From NCBI GenBank assembly GCA_014360805.1, contig JACIWU010000021.1, forward strand, positions 1 through 42,498: a stretch of 42,498 bases of DNA, given 5' to 3'. The position numbers and the translations under genes were made by a program. The stretch is from Chloroflexota bacterium. GTDB taxonomy: Bacteria; Chloroflexota; Anaerolineae; DTLA01. Below, one piece after another: positions 30,796 to 38,574 of the stretch; within the stretch, counting starts at the first letter, position 1; each line of letters opens with the position of its first letter. The notes under the pieces were generated by a model, which had not been told where the DNA came from, did not search any database, and worked only from the letters and a program-made list of their open reading frames with translations.

Positions 30796-32151
30796 ATGAG
30801 ACGATGGTGGATGGTTGCTTCGCTTTTGGCTTCGGGGATGCTGCTCCTGGGCGCATGCGCTCCCAAGGCCACGCCCACCCCCGCGCCCACGCCCCCGGTC
30901 GGGGATTTGGAGGCGGCGGCTCGCTACTTCACGACCCTGCTCGGCGATGGCAAATACGCCGAGGCCGCGGCCATGTTTGACACCCAGATGGCGGCGGCGT
31001 TCCCCGTCGCCAAACTCAAGGCCACTTGGGAGGAAGTCATCCGCAATGTGGGCGCGCTCCAGGGCATCAAGGAAGTGCGGCTGACCAGCGAAATGGGCTA
31101 CCGCATTGCCTATGTGGCGTGCGACTTCGCCCGCAACCCGCTGGACATGAAGGTCGTGTTTGACGCCGAGGGGCGCATCGCGGGGCTGTGGTTCGTGCCG
31201 CCGGGAAGCGGGGGCACTTGAAGAGCGCCGGACTACGCTGACCCCGCCGCCTTCGCCGAGACGGGGGTTGCCATCGCCGATGGCGACTGCCCGTTGCCGG
31301 CGACGCTGACCATGCCCAACGGCCCGGGGCCATTCCCCGCCGTCGTGCTGGTTCACGGCTCCGGCCCCAACGACCGGGACGAGTCCATCGGCCCCAACAA
31401 GCCGTTCAAGGATTTGGCGTGGGGCCTGGCCACGAGGGGCGTCGCCGTGCTGCGCTACGAGAAGCGCACGAAGCAGTGCCCAGCGCAGATGATGCAGTCC
31501 ATGTCCACGCTCACGGTCAACGAGGAGGTCGTGAACGATGCGCTGGCGGCGGTGGCGTACCTGCGCGGGGTACCGGCCGTTGACCCCGACAGGGTCTTCA
31601 TCCTGGGGCACAGCCTGGGCGGCACCGTGGCCCCGCGCATTGCCGCGCGCGACCCGCGCCTGGCGGGGCTGATCCTGCTGGCGGCCAGCAATCGGAACCT
31701 GGCCGACCTGATGGTGGAGCAGAACGAATACCTGGCCACGCTGGACGGCACGGTTACGGCCGAGGAGGCCCAGGCGCTGGACCAACTCTGCAAGCAGGTG
31801 GAGCGGGTCAAGGCGCTGGACTTCAAAGAAGGCGAGGTGATCCTGGGCGCGGGCCGGGCGTACTGGGCCGACATCCTGGCCTACGATCCGGTCGCGACCG
31901 CGCGGTCGTTGACGGTGCCCATGCTCATCCTGCAGGGCGAGCGGGACTACCAGGTTACGCGGGTGGACTTCGCGGCGTGGAAAGACGGGCTGGCGGGCCG
32001 GGCCGGGGTGCAGTTCAAGTCCTATCCCGCGCTGAATCATCTGTTCATCGCCGGCAGCGGGCAGCCCAACCCGGGCGAGTACGATGTGCCCGGCAACGTG
32101 GCCCGCGAGGTGGTGGACGACATCGCGGCGTGGATTGCGGGCCTGCCGTAG
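30796..32151 (+). pseudogene. DUF3887-alpha/beta hydrolase lipoprotein gene interrupted by an in-frame TGA
   Basis: Two open frames, 30796-31221 (141 aa) and about 31222-32151, are in the same frame with only the TGA at 31219-31221 between them. The first part is a lipoprotein: lipobox LGAC (Cys21), Pro/Thr linker, and a DUF3887-like domain (ARYFTTLLGDGKYAEAAAMFD, GLWFVPPGSG). After the stop the frame continues RAPDYADPAAFAETGVAIADGD CPLPATLTMPNG, then an alpha/beta hydrolase: VHGSGPNDRDESIGPNKPF, nucleophile motif GHSLGG and a late NHLF His. In relatives I recall these parts as one secreted protein of about 450 aa, and DPAAF-ETGV-I lies in its linker. The hydrolase part alone has no good start (TTG 31294 lacks a ribosome site). 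Nonsense mutation, sequencing error or readthrough are all possible. Confidence 0.8.
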
Positions 32152-32264
32152 GCGCGGCTCATCGCGCCGGCGAGCCTGCGCGAGCGGAGCAGGCATTCGC
32201 AGAGCGGTCGCGCGTTGATCAGCACTCTCACCGACATGACGGTGTTCACTGCCAAGACCGCGGA

Positions 32265-32302
32265 GCGCAGAGGCGGCATGATGTGGGCCTCCGCCTCTGC
32301 GC
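32265..32302. terminator. Strong inverted repeat after the hydrolase gene
   Basis: Perfect 12-bp arms GCGCAGAGGCGG (32265-32276) and CCGCCTCTGCGC (32291-32302) around 14 nt. There is no U-tract. It lies between the hydrolase stop and the ABC operon and could be a terminator or another mobile palindrome. Confidence 0.4.
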
Positions 32303-32364
32303 GCCTCGCAGCGAGTCGGGCGGTAACGTTCGTGAAGTGTCGGTATGCACATGAGGAGGGATGA

Positions 32365-33315
32365 ATGACAGCCATAGTTCAAGTGCGGAATCTTTCCAAG
32401 CGGTACATGCCCGAGAACGTCCTGGCGGTGGACGATGTCTCCTTTGAGATTCAGCAGGGGGAAATCTTCAGCCTGTTGGGGCCGAACGGCGCGGGCAAGA
32501 CTACCACAATCTCGGTGTTGAGTTGCCTGCTCGCCCCCACGGCGGGGGACGCCTTTGTGGCGGGCCATTCGGTCGTCCGCGAGCCGATGGAGGTCAAGCG
32601 CGTCATCGGGGTCGTGCCACAGGAGATCGCCCTGTACAACGTGCTGAGCGCGCGCGAGAACCTGGTGTTCTGGGGGCGCATGTACGGGATGGGCGGCCAG
32701 GAGTTGGCACGGCGCGTGGATCAACTGCTGGAACAGGTGGGGCTGGCCGACAGGGCCAAGTCCAGGGTTGGCACCTTTTCCGGCGGGATGAAGCGCAGGC
32801 TCAACATCGCCGTGGGACTCTTGCACAAGCCGCAGATCGTGTACATGGACGAGCCGACGGTGGGCATAGATCCGCAAAGCCGCCGCAATATCCTGGACAT
32901 GGTCAAGGCGCTCAACCGCGAGGGCATGACGGTGCTCTACACGACCCACTACATGGAAGAGGCGCACGAACTGTCCCATCGGGTGGGAATCATGGATCAC
33001 GGCAAGTTGATCGCGCTGGGCACCCAGAAGGAACTCACCCAAAAGGTGGGCGAGTACGAGACATTGCGCCTGCACCTGGGCGAGGATCAAGATCCGGCGC
33101 CGCTGGCCGAGGCCTTGCGGGCCGTCCCGGGCATCGTCCGGGTCTCCACGACCGACCGCGAGATTGTGCTGATCGTCCCCGAAGCCGAAGACGCCCTGCC
33201 GCCTGCCATCACAAAGGCCAACGAACTGGGCGTGAAGGTGCGCTCGGTGGACATCCAGGAGCCGACCCTGGAAACCGTCTTCTTGCACCTGACGGGCCGG
33301 GCGTTGCGGGATTAG
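32365..33315 (+). CDS. ABC-2-type exporter ATP-binding protein
   Basis: ATPase of an ABC-2 (drug or lipid export type) transporter, 316 aa, working with the two permeases encoded next. Motifs: Walker A GPNGAGKTT, Q-loop VVPQEIALYNVLSARENL, signature FSGGMKRRLNIA, Walker B IVYMDEPTVGIDPQSRR with D-loop, and H-loop His in TTHYMEEAHEL. The C-terminal 90 residues form the extra domain usual for CcmA/DrrA-like exporter ATPases. AGGAGGG ends 4 nt before the ATG at 32365; an out-of-frame ATG sits at 32361. The permease gene starts 9 nt after its stop. The exported substrate is unknown. Confidence 0.94.
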   Translation: MTAIVQVRNLSKRYMPENVLAVDDVSFEIQQGEIFSLLGPNGAGKTTTISVLSCLLAPTAGDAFVAGHSVVREPMEVKRVIGVVPQEIALYNVLSARENLVFWGRMYGMGGQELARRVDQLLEQVGLADRAKSRVGTFSGGMKRRLNIAVGLLHKPQIVYMDEPTVGIDPQSRRNILDMVKALNREGMTVLYTTHYMEEAHELSHRVGIMDHGKLIALGTQKELTQKVGEYETLRLHLGEDQDPAPLAEALRAVPGIVRVSTTDREIVLIVPEAEDALPPAITKANELGVKVRSVDIQEPTLETVFLHLTGRALRD

Positions 33316-33324
33316 GAGGCGACG

Positions 33325-34587
33325 ATGCGGAAGATTCTCAACGTCGCATGGAAAGACCTGGTTACCACATTCCGCGACCCCACGGCGCTCATCGTCATGC
33401 TCGCCGCGCCCTACGCGCTCACGCTCGTCATGGCGTTTGCGTTCGGCGGCTTGAGTGGCGGTGGAGGTGGCCTCAGCGGAATCCCCGTGTTTGTGGTGAA
33501 CTGCGACAAGGGTGAGTTTGGCAGTTTTCTCCAGCAGACGTTCCAGTCGCCGGAGTTGGGCGACCTGCTGGATGTTACGGTAACGACGGACGAAGCGGCG
33601 GCGCGCGCGACGGTGGACGCCGACAAGGCCGCGGCGGTGGTCATCATCCCCGCCGACCTGACAGAAAGCATCGTGCCGTCGGGCCTTGCCAGCGGCGACC
33701 CGTCTGCGCTGGCGAATCGCCCGCAAAGCGTCGTGGAAGTGTACTCCAATCCGGATAGGCCCGTCAGTTCCAGCATCGTGCGCAGCATCGTGGATCAATT
33801 CCTGAGCAGGGTATCGGCCGGCGCGGTGGGCGGACAGGTGGCCGTGGCGCAGTTGATGGCGAACGGTCTCCTTGCGCCGCAGGAGGCGCTGTCCAAGGGG
33901 TTGGAGATCGGGGAGCGGGCCGCCCGCCGGGCTGCGGAAAGCCGCCTGATCGCGATACAGGGCGAGACCGCCGAGAAAGAGTCGCAGGCGGGGTTTGACT
34001 GGCTCACCTACATGGCCCCCAGCATGGCGATCCTGTTCCTGATGTTCACGGTGAGCAACGGTGGCAAAACCCTGCTGGCCGAGCGCGATTGGGGCACGCT
34101 CCCCCGTCTGCTCACAACGCCGACGTCCACCTTTCAGGTGCTGAGCGGCAAGGTGTGCGGCATCTACCTGACCGGCTTGGCCCAGATGGGCATTTTGCTG
34201 GTGGCCAGCAGGCTCATGCTTGGGGTGAAGATGGGCCCCCTCTCGGCGGTGGTGCCGGTAACGTTGGCGCTGGTCGCGGCGGCCACCGGCTGGGCGCTGG
34301 TTTTGGCCGCCTACGCCCGCACGCCAGGCCAGGCCAATCAGATGGGCACCATCCTTTCGCTGGCCTTCGGCGGGCTGGCCGGCAACTTCTTCCCGCGCCA
34401 GGCCCTGCCCCAGTGGATACGCACGGTGTCGCTCATCACGCCCAACGCCTGGGGGTTGGATGCGTTCGGCAAGTTGACGGCGGGCGGGGCACTGGGCGAC
34501 GTGCTCGTGCCCATCGCCGGCCTTCTCGTGTTGGCGGTGGCGTTGTTCCTCGCGGCGTCCGTCCTGTTCCGCCGCCAGTATGCGTGA
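33325..34587 (+). CDS. ABC-2-type permease (subunit 1)
   Basis: The 420-aa membrane protein has the ABC-2 exporter layout: N-terminal TM (TALIVMLAAPYALTLVMAFAFGG), a large extracytoplasmic domain of about 190 residues (about 45-230, IPVFVVNCDKGEFGSFLQQTF, DADKAAAVVIIPADLTESIV), then five TM helices (MAPSMAILFLMFTVSNGGKTLLAERDWGTLPRLL and on). The conserved ERDWGTLPRLLTTP coupling helix contacts the ATPase in this family. AGGAGG lies 5 nt before the ATG at 33325. The second permease follows about 30 nt after its stop and is homologous in layout, so the pair probably forms a heterodimeric pore. Confidence 0.92.
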   Translation: MRKILNVAWKDLVTTFRDPTALIVMLAAPYALTLVMAFAFGGLSGGGGGLSGIPVFVVNCDKGEFGSFLQQTFQSPELGDLLDVTVTTDEAAARATVDADKAAAVVIIPADLTESIVPSGLASGDPSALANRPQSVVEVYSNPDRPVSSSIVRSIVDQFLSRVSAGAVGGQVAVAQLMANGLLAPQEALSKGLEIGERAARRAAESRLIAIQGETAEKESQAGFDWLTYMAPSMAILFLMFTVSNGGKTLLAERDWGTLPRLLTTPTSTFQVLSGKVCGIYLTGLAQMGILLVASRLMLGVKMGPLSAVVPVTLALVAAATGWALVLAAYARTPGQANQMGTILSLAFGGLAGNFFPRQALPQWIRTVSLITPNAWGLDAFGKLTAGGALGDVLVPIAGLLVLAVALFLAASVLFRRQYA

Positions 34588-34617
34588 GTCGGATTGGAGT
34601 CTCGCAGGGAGATGGCA

Positions 34618-35820
34618 ATGCGCAAACTGATTTCTATCGCATGGCTGGACTTCAAGATGGGGTTCGCCGACAAGTCGGAGTGGGTCTTCTTCCTTGTCCT
34701 GCCCGTGATGTTCACGCTCATCCTGGCCGCTACCATGTCGGGCGGGAGTTCTGGCGGCGACAATCGCTACGTGCTGGCGGTCGTGGATGCGGATCGCAGC
34801 GCCTTGTCGGCCCAACTGGCCGAGGCCCTGGCGGCGTCGGATGTGGTACGGCCGGTGCCTAAGGCGCGGGACGAGGCGGACGCCCTGGTCAAGGACGGTA
34901 AAGTTCCCGCGGCCCTAGTCATTCCTGCGGGCTTCGGCGAGGCGCTGATGGCCGGTCGGCCGTCGGCCCTCACGCTGAGCAAAGCGCCGAACGACACACG
35001 CGCCCTTGCCGTGGAGCAGGCCGTGCGCACCGCGGCCGATCGGGTGAGCAACGCCGTCGTCGCGGCCAACGCCAGCGTGGCCGAGGCCGAGAGGGTGCGC
35101 CCCTTCGCCGATGCAACCGCGAAGCAGGCCTATTTTCTGCAAGCGCTGACGATGGCGCAGGAACTGCTGGCCGATCCGCCGGCTCGCGTGGAGACCACGT
35201 ATGCTCCGGAGGTCATCCGTACCAGCGCCAGTCCCGCCGAGCAGTCGTCGGTCGGACAGTTGATCACGTGGGTATCTATCCCCCTCATCGGCATTGCGGG
35301 GATCTTCATTGAGGAGCGGCGGCTGGGGACGCTGCGTCGCCTGCTGGCGATGCCGGTTGCGCGGGCCACCATCCTGGCCGGCAAGATCGGCGGTCGGCTG
35401 ATACACGGCATGGTGCAGATGACGCTGCTCATTCTTTTCGGCGCGCTCATCTTGGGCGTCAACTGGGGGCGGTCGCCGCTGGCGCTGGCGGTGATGATGC
35501 TCGCCTTCGCGCTGGCCTTTGTGGCCTTCGGCGTGCTGGTGGGCACCATCGCCCGAACGCAGAGCCAGGCCAACTGGATGGCCATCAGCAGCGGGATGCT
35601 GATGGCGGCGCTGGGCGGCGCGTGGTGGCCGCTGGAAATCACGCCGAAGGTGTACCAGCAGGTGGTGAGGATATTCCCGACGACGTGGGCGATGAGCGGC
35701 TTCAGCGACATCGTGGTGCGCGGGCAGGGGATCGGCGGCATCCTGCCGGAGGTCGGGGTGCTTCTCGCCTTCGCCGCGGTCTTCTTCGGCGTGGGCCTGT
35801 GGTACTTCCGGTACGAGTAG
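34618..35820 (+). CDS. ABC-2-type permease (subunit 2)
   Basis: The 400-aa membrane protein is a second ABC-2 permease with N-terminal TM (EWVFFLVLPVMFTLILAATM), an extracytoplasmic domain (about 40-210, YVLAVVDADRSALSAQLAEAL), and TM helices including LITWVSIPLIGIAGIFIEERRLGTLRRLLAMPVARATI, whose ERRLGTLRRLL is the counterpart of the coupling helix in subunit 1. It ends VLLAFAAVFFGVGLWYFRYE. The ATG at 34618 is preferred over 34612 because AGGGAG then sits 6 nt upstream. The two permeases differ mostly in their outer domains, which suggests a shared pore with distinct outer binding surfaces. Confidence 0.92.
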   Translation: MRKLISIAWLDFKMGFADKSEWVFFLVLPVMFTLILAATMSGGSSGGDNRYVLAVVDADRSALSAQLAEALAASDVVRPVPKARDEADALVKDGKVPAALVIPAGFGEALMAGRPSALTLSKAPNDTRALAVEQAVRTAADRVSNAVVAANASVAEAERVRPFADATAKQAYFLQALTMAQELLADPPARVETTYAPEVIRTSASPAEQSSVGQLITWVSIPLIGIAGIFIEERRLGTLRRLLAMPVARATILAGKIGGRLIHGMVQMTLLILFGALILGVNWGRSPLALAVMMLAFALAFVAFGVLVGTIARTQSQANWMAISSGMLMAALGGAWWPLEITPKVYQQVVRIFPTTWAMSGFSDIVVRGQGIGGILPEVGVLLAFAAVFFGVGLWYFRYE

Positions 35821-35833
35821 CGGCGCTTCGCCG
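35821..35833 (+). terminator. Short GC hairpin after the ABC-2 operon
   Basis: CGGCG-CTT-CGCCG begins at the base after the stop codon. There is no U-tract, as with the hairpin after 11608. Confidence 0.25.
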
Positions 35834-35849
35834 TCGGCTGTCGCCGCCC

Positions 35850-35942
35850 GACTCGGCTCCAAACTCTGTTGGTCGCGGCATGGGTGCAGGTGCGACGCAC
35901 TTCCGGCAGCGCACCGCGCCTGCACCCCAACGCAATAGAATC
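35850..35942. repeat. Composite inverted-repeat element, copy 3
   Basis: GACTCGGCTCC opens it and CGCAATAGAATCGCG closes it (right arm decayed). Inside: TTGGTCGCGGCATGGG, GTGCGACGCACTTCCGG and CCCCAACGC. It shares the outer arm, inner arms and central palindrome order with 451-550. It lies 20 bp upstream of the promoter at 35962. Confidence 0.7.
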
Positions 35943-35961
35943 GCGCCCGCCGCCCGTCGGA

Positions 35962-35990
35962 TTGACACACCCCATCGGGCATGGTATACT
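35962..35990 (+). promoter_or_regulatory. Strong sigma70-like promoter of the DapA-Fae operon
   Basis: Perfect TTGACA (35962-35967), 17-bp spacer and TATACT (35985-35990). The start near 35997 gives a leader of about 80 nt before the ATG at 36076. No other promoter of this quality is seen before 40845. Confidence 0.8.
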
Positions 35991-36075
35991 GCGCCCGAAC
36001 GTTGCGCTCTCTTCTTCACCTCCGCGGGAATTTGCGGCAAAGAGGCCAGTAAATATTGCGAAGGAGGATTGACAA

Positions 36076-37026
36076 ATGAATATGGATCGCGTCGCCAAGA
36101 TGATGGAGAGGGCGGGCATTCCCGGTCGGGATGCCTACGACCTCCCGTCCAGCCCCAAGCGCTTCCCCGATGGCGCTCACTACCGCATGGAGATTTCCGG
36201 CGTGGAGCGGCCCAACGTGTTGGAGGCGCTTGTTGATGAGATGAACCGGCGCAAGATTCCCATCCACCGGGTCATCTCCGTCGTCATGGGCGCCACGCTC
36301 CTGGACCGCGCGGAACTTCGCGACTTCGCCCAGATTGCCGCCGCGAACCAACTGGAAGTCATCCTGACGCCCGGCCCGCGCGCCGCGTGGGACGTGGGCC
36401 GACAACTGGTTACGCCCGAAGGCGGCCTGTCGGGCTTGCGCTATCGCGGCTCCGACCAACTCCGCTACGTGATCACCGACATCCTCACGTGCATTGAACT
36501 CGGCTTCCGCGGGTTCCTGGTCATTGACGAGGGCCTGCTGTGGCTGCTCAACGAACTGCGCAAGGCCGGCGAAATCCCCAGCGACGTAACGTTCAAGGTC
36601 TCCATCTACGCGGGGCACGCATCGGCAGCGGGCGGCAAGGTGCTCCAGATGCTCGGCGCGGGGACCTTCAACCCCGTGGGCGACTTGAGCCTGCCGCAAC
36701 TGGCCTCCATCCGCCAGGCGGTGGACATTCCGATGGACCTGCACATCTACCTGGCGGAATCCTTCGGCGGGTACAACCGCTTCTACGACGGGGCCGAGAT
36801 GGCGCGGGTCTGCGCGCCCTGCTACTTCAAGATAGAACCCGGGCCTGCCTGCGCCGCCGGGCCGGGGGCGCTGTACAAGCCCTGGACCAGCCCCCAGGCC
36901 CTGGCCGACTTCGCCCGCGAGAAGGTGAAGTACGCGGAGATCATCCACACCCTAATCCAGGAGAACCAGCCCGACCTCATCCTGTCCAAACAGGGCTGCA
37001 AGGGTCTGGCCATACCGAAACCGTAG
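36076..37026 (+). CDS. Uncharacterised TIM-barrel-like protein (peptidase U32-like)
   Basis: The 316-aa cytosolic protein has alternating strands and helices consistent with a (beta/alpha)8 barrel and resembles uncharacterised proteins sometimes filed near peptidase U32; I cannot place it firmly. Striking segments: GAHYRMEISGVERPNVLEALVDEM (about 34-57), LEVILTPGPRAAWDVGRQLV, GFRGFLVIDEGLLWLLNELR, FKVSIYAGHASAAGGKVLQMLGAG, DLHIYLAESFGGYNRFYDGAE and a Cys/Gly/Pro-rich loop CAPCYFKIEPGPACAAGPGALY. C-terminal Lys/Gly motif LSKQGCKGLAIPKP. GGAGG precedes the ATG at 36076. It is the first gene behind the promoter at 35962, 108 nt before the first DapA-Fae gene. It might supply or consume the aldolase substrate, but that is context only. 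Confidence 0.65.
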   Translation: MNMDRVAKMMERAGIPGRDAYDLPSSPKRFPDGAHYRMEISGVERPNVLEALVDEMNRRKIPIHRVISVVMGATLLDRAELRDFAQIAAANQLEVILTPGPRAAWDVGRQLVTPEGGLSGLRYRGSDQLRYVITDILTCIELGFRGFLVIDEGLLWLLNELRKAGEIPSDVTFKVSIYAGHASAAGGKVLQMLGAGTFNPVGDLSLPQLASIRQAVDIPMDLHIYLAESFGGYNRFYDGAEMARVCAPCYFKIEPGPACAAGPGALYKPWTSPQALADFAREKVKYAEIIHTLIQENQPDLILSKQGCKGLAIPKP

Positions 37027-37134
37027 CCTGTCCTATCGTTCCCCGCGGGCGCGCAGAATGCCGGACGCGGCCATCGGGTGGGCCGCCGGTATCCTCTGCG
37101 CGCCGTGCGAGACACCAAAAACGGAGGTTCCCGA

Positions 37135-38562
37135 ATGCCTGCAAAACTGCCGTGGCTGCGGGGCGTCTTCCCCGCGCTGGTAACGCCTTTCACCAAGGAC
37201 GAGGAGGTGGACGAGGCGGCGCTGCGCGCGCTGGTGCGCCACCTGCTGCCCCACGTGGACGGGTTCGTCCCCTGCGGCACCACGGGCGAATTTCCGTACA
37301 TGACCCCCGACGAGCAGAAGCGCGTCATCGCCATCGTCGTGGACGAGGTCGCCGGGCGCAAGCCCATCATCGCCGGCACCAGCGCGGCCGGCACGAAGGA
37401 GACCATCCTCCTGGCGCGCAACGCGAAGGAAGCCGGCGCCAACGCTTGTCTCGTTGTTACGCCTTTCTTCCTTCACCCGTCCGACAAAGGCATCTACCAG
37501 CATTTCTACGACGTGGCGATGGCGGTGGACATCCCCATCATCCTGTACAACATCCCGCAGGTGGTGGACGCTTACCTGCCGCGCAACGTCGTGGAGGACC
37601 TGTCGGACATTCCCAGCATCGTGGGAATCAAGGATTCTTCGGGCAACCTGACCTACACCATGGAGATTCTGGAAATGGTGCAGGGGCGCATAGATGTCTT
37701 CATCGGCCACGACGAGGTGGTGCTGCCGGCCCTGGCTGGCGGGTGCACCGGCATGATTCTGGCCAGCGCCAACGTGTACCCCGAGGTGTGGCAGAAGGTC
37801 TATGCGGCGGTGCAGGAGGGCCGCATAGACGAGGCCCGCGCCCTCCAGCGGAGCGTGCAGAAACTGTCGCGCATCTTCTGTCGCTACGGCGGCGGCCTGG
37901 CCGTGAAGCAGGCGCTGAACATGATGGGGATTCCGGTGGGCAAGGCGCGGCGCCCGCTCAAGGTGGGCGGCAGCCTGACCCACGAGGACCGCGCCGAGAT
38001 TCAACTGGAACTGGAGCGCCTGGGCAAGATCGCCCCCGCGGAAGACCCCTACGCGCCGCCGACGGGGCCTGTCGCCGAACGGTTTGGCGCGTTGGACATC
38101 TCCGCTGAGCAGGTGCGGGCAGAATCGCTGCGAGTGGGCACCGGAGCGGCTGGCGCCGAGCCGGAGAACGCGCAGATAGACCTCATCGCCGGGCCGAAGG
38201 ACGGGATTGTGGGCGAGGTGTTCGCGCTGCAACTCACCTACCCGCGCCACGGCTACGAGGCGCTCACCACCATCCTAGAGCCGAACCTGACCGTGCGGCC
38301 GTCCACGCTCATCGTCCCGACGGCGGAACTCAAGAACCTGCGCCAGGCCAACATGATCTACGGCCCCACCCAGGCCGCGGTGGCCCGCGCCATCGTGGAT
38401 GCCCTAGAAGACGGCACGATTCCCCAGTCGGCCATGGACACGCACGTGATGCTGGTGCAGGCCAGCGTGCACCCCAAAGCCCTGGACCGCCACGCCCTGT
38501 ACCAGGCGGTGCTCGCGGCGGCGGGCGCTGCCATCCGCCAGGCGTTTGGCGCGAACCGATAA
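37135..38562 (+). CDS. DapA-Fae fusion protein 1 (aldolase plus formaldehyde-activating-enzyme-like domain, degenerate)
   Basis: 475 aa in two parts. Residues 1-300: DHDPS/NAL-superfamily barrel with CGTTGEF (47-53), ILYNIP (Tyr138) and GIKDSSG with Schiff-base Lys166. The Tyr-Tyr after TP in DapA is Phe-Phe (111-112), so the Tyr107-like residue is absent; the Arg138-type residue after YNIP is missing too, arguing against dihydrodipicolinate synthesis. Residues about 340-475 resemble Fae (PF08714): AQIDLIAGPKDG, RHGYEALTTILEPNLTVRPSTL, MIYGPTQAAVARAIVDALEDGTIP and VMLVQASVHP. The Fae catalytic His is Gln347 here. GGAGG sits 7 nt before the ATG at 37135. The sister gene begins 12 nt after its stop. 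It may be a non-catalytic or regulatory partner; that is inference. Confidence 0.85.
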   Translation: MPAKLPWLRGVFPALVTPFTKDEEVDEAALRALVRHLLPHVDGFVPCGTTGEFPYMTPDEQKRVIAIVVDEVAGRKPIIAGTSAAGTKETILLARNAKEAGANACLVVTPFFLHPSDKGIYQHFYDVAMAVDIPIILYNIPQVVDAYLPRNVVEDLSDIPSIVGIKDSSGNLTYTMEILEMVQGRIDVFIGHDEVVLPALAGGCTGMILASANVYPEVWQKVYAAVQEGRIDEARALQRSVQKLSRIFCRYGGGLAVKQALNMMGIPVGKARRPLKVGGSLTHEDRAEIQLELERLGKIAPAEDPYAPPTGPVAERFGALDISAEQVRAESLRVGTGAAGAEPENAQIDLIAGPKDGIVGEVFALQLTYPRHGYEALTTILEPNLTVRPSTLIVPTAELKNLRQANMIYGPTQAAVARAIVDALEDGTIPQSAMDTHVMLVQASVHPKALDRHALYQAVLAAAGAAIRQAFGANR

Positions 38563-38574
38563 GGAGAGTCCCCT

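Noticed and set aside
31219-31221. Selenocysteine at the in-frame TGA
   Set aside because: The site lies in a linker rather than an active site, no Cys is expected there, and no convincing SECIS-like hairpin directly follows. Nonsense mutation or error is simpler, though not proven.
30769-34815. Very long open frame on the minus strand (about 1348 codons) opposite the hydrolase and ABC genes
   Set aside because: It is antisense to well-supported domain-bearing genes, has His/Arg/Gly-rich low-quality composition and no recognisable motif. Its length is a product of high GC.
36076-37026. Confident assignment as collagenase-type U32 peptidase
   Set aside because: I cannot see the full U32 signature; the call is kept as uncharacterised barrel-like protein.
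37135-38562. Annotation as dapA for lysine synthesis
   Set aside because: No Arg after YNIP, Phe-Phe in place of Tyr-Tyr, a fused extra domain and no other lysine genes nearby.
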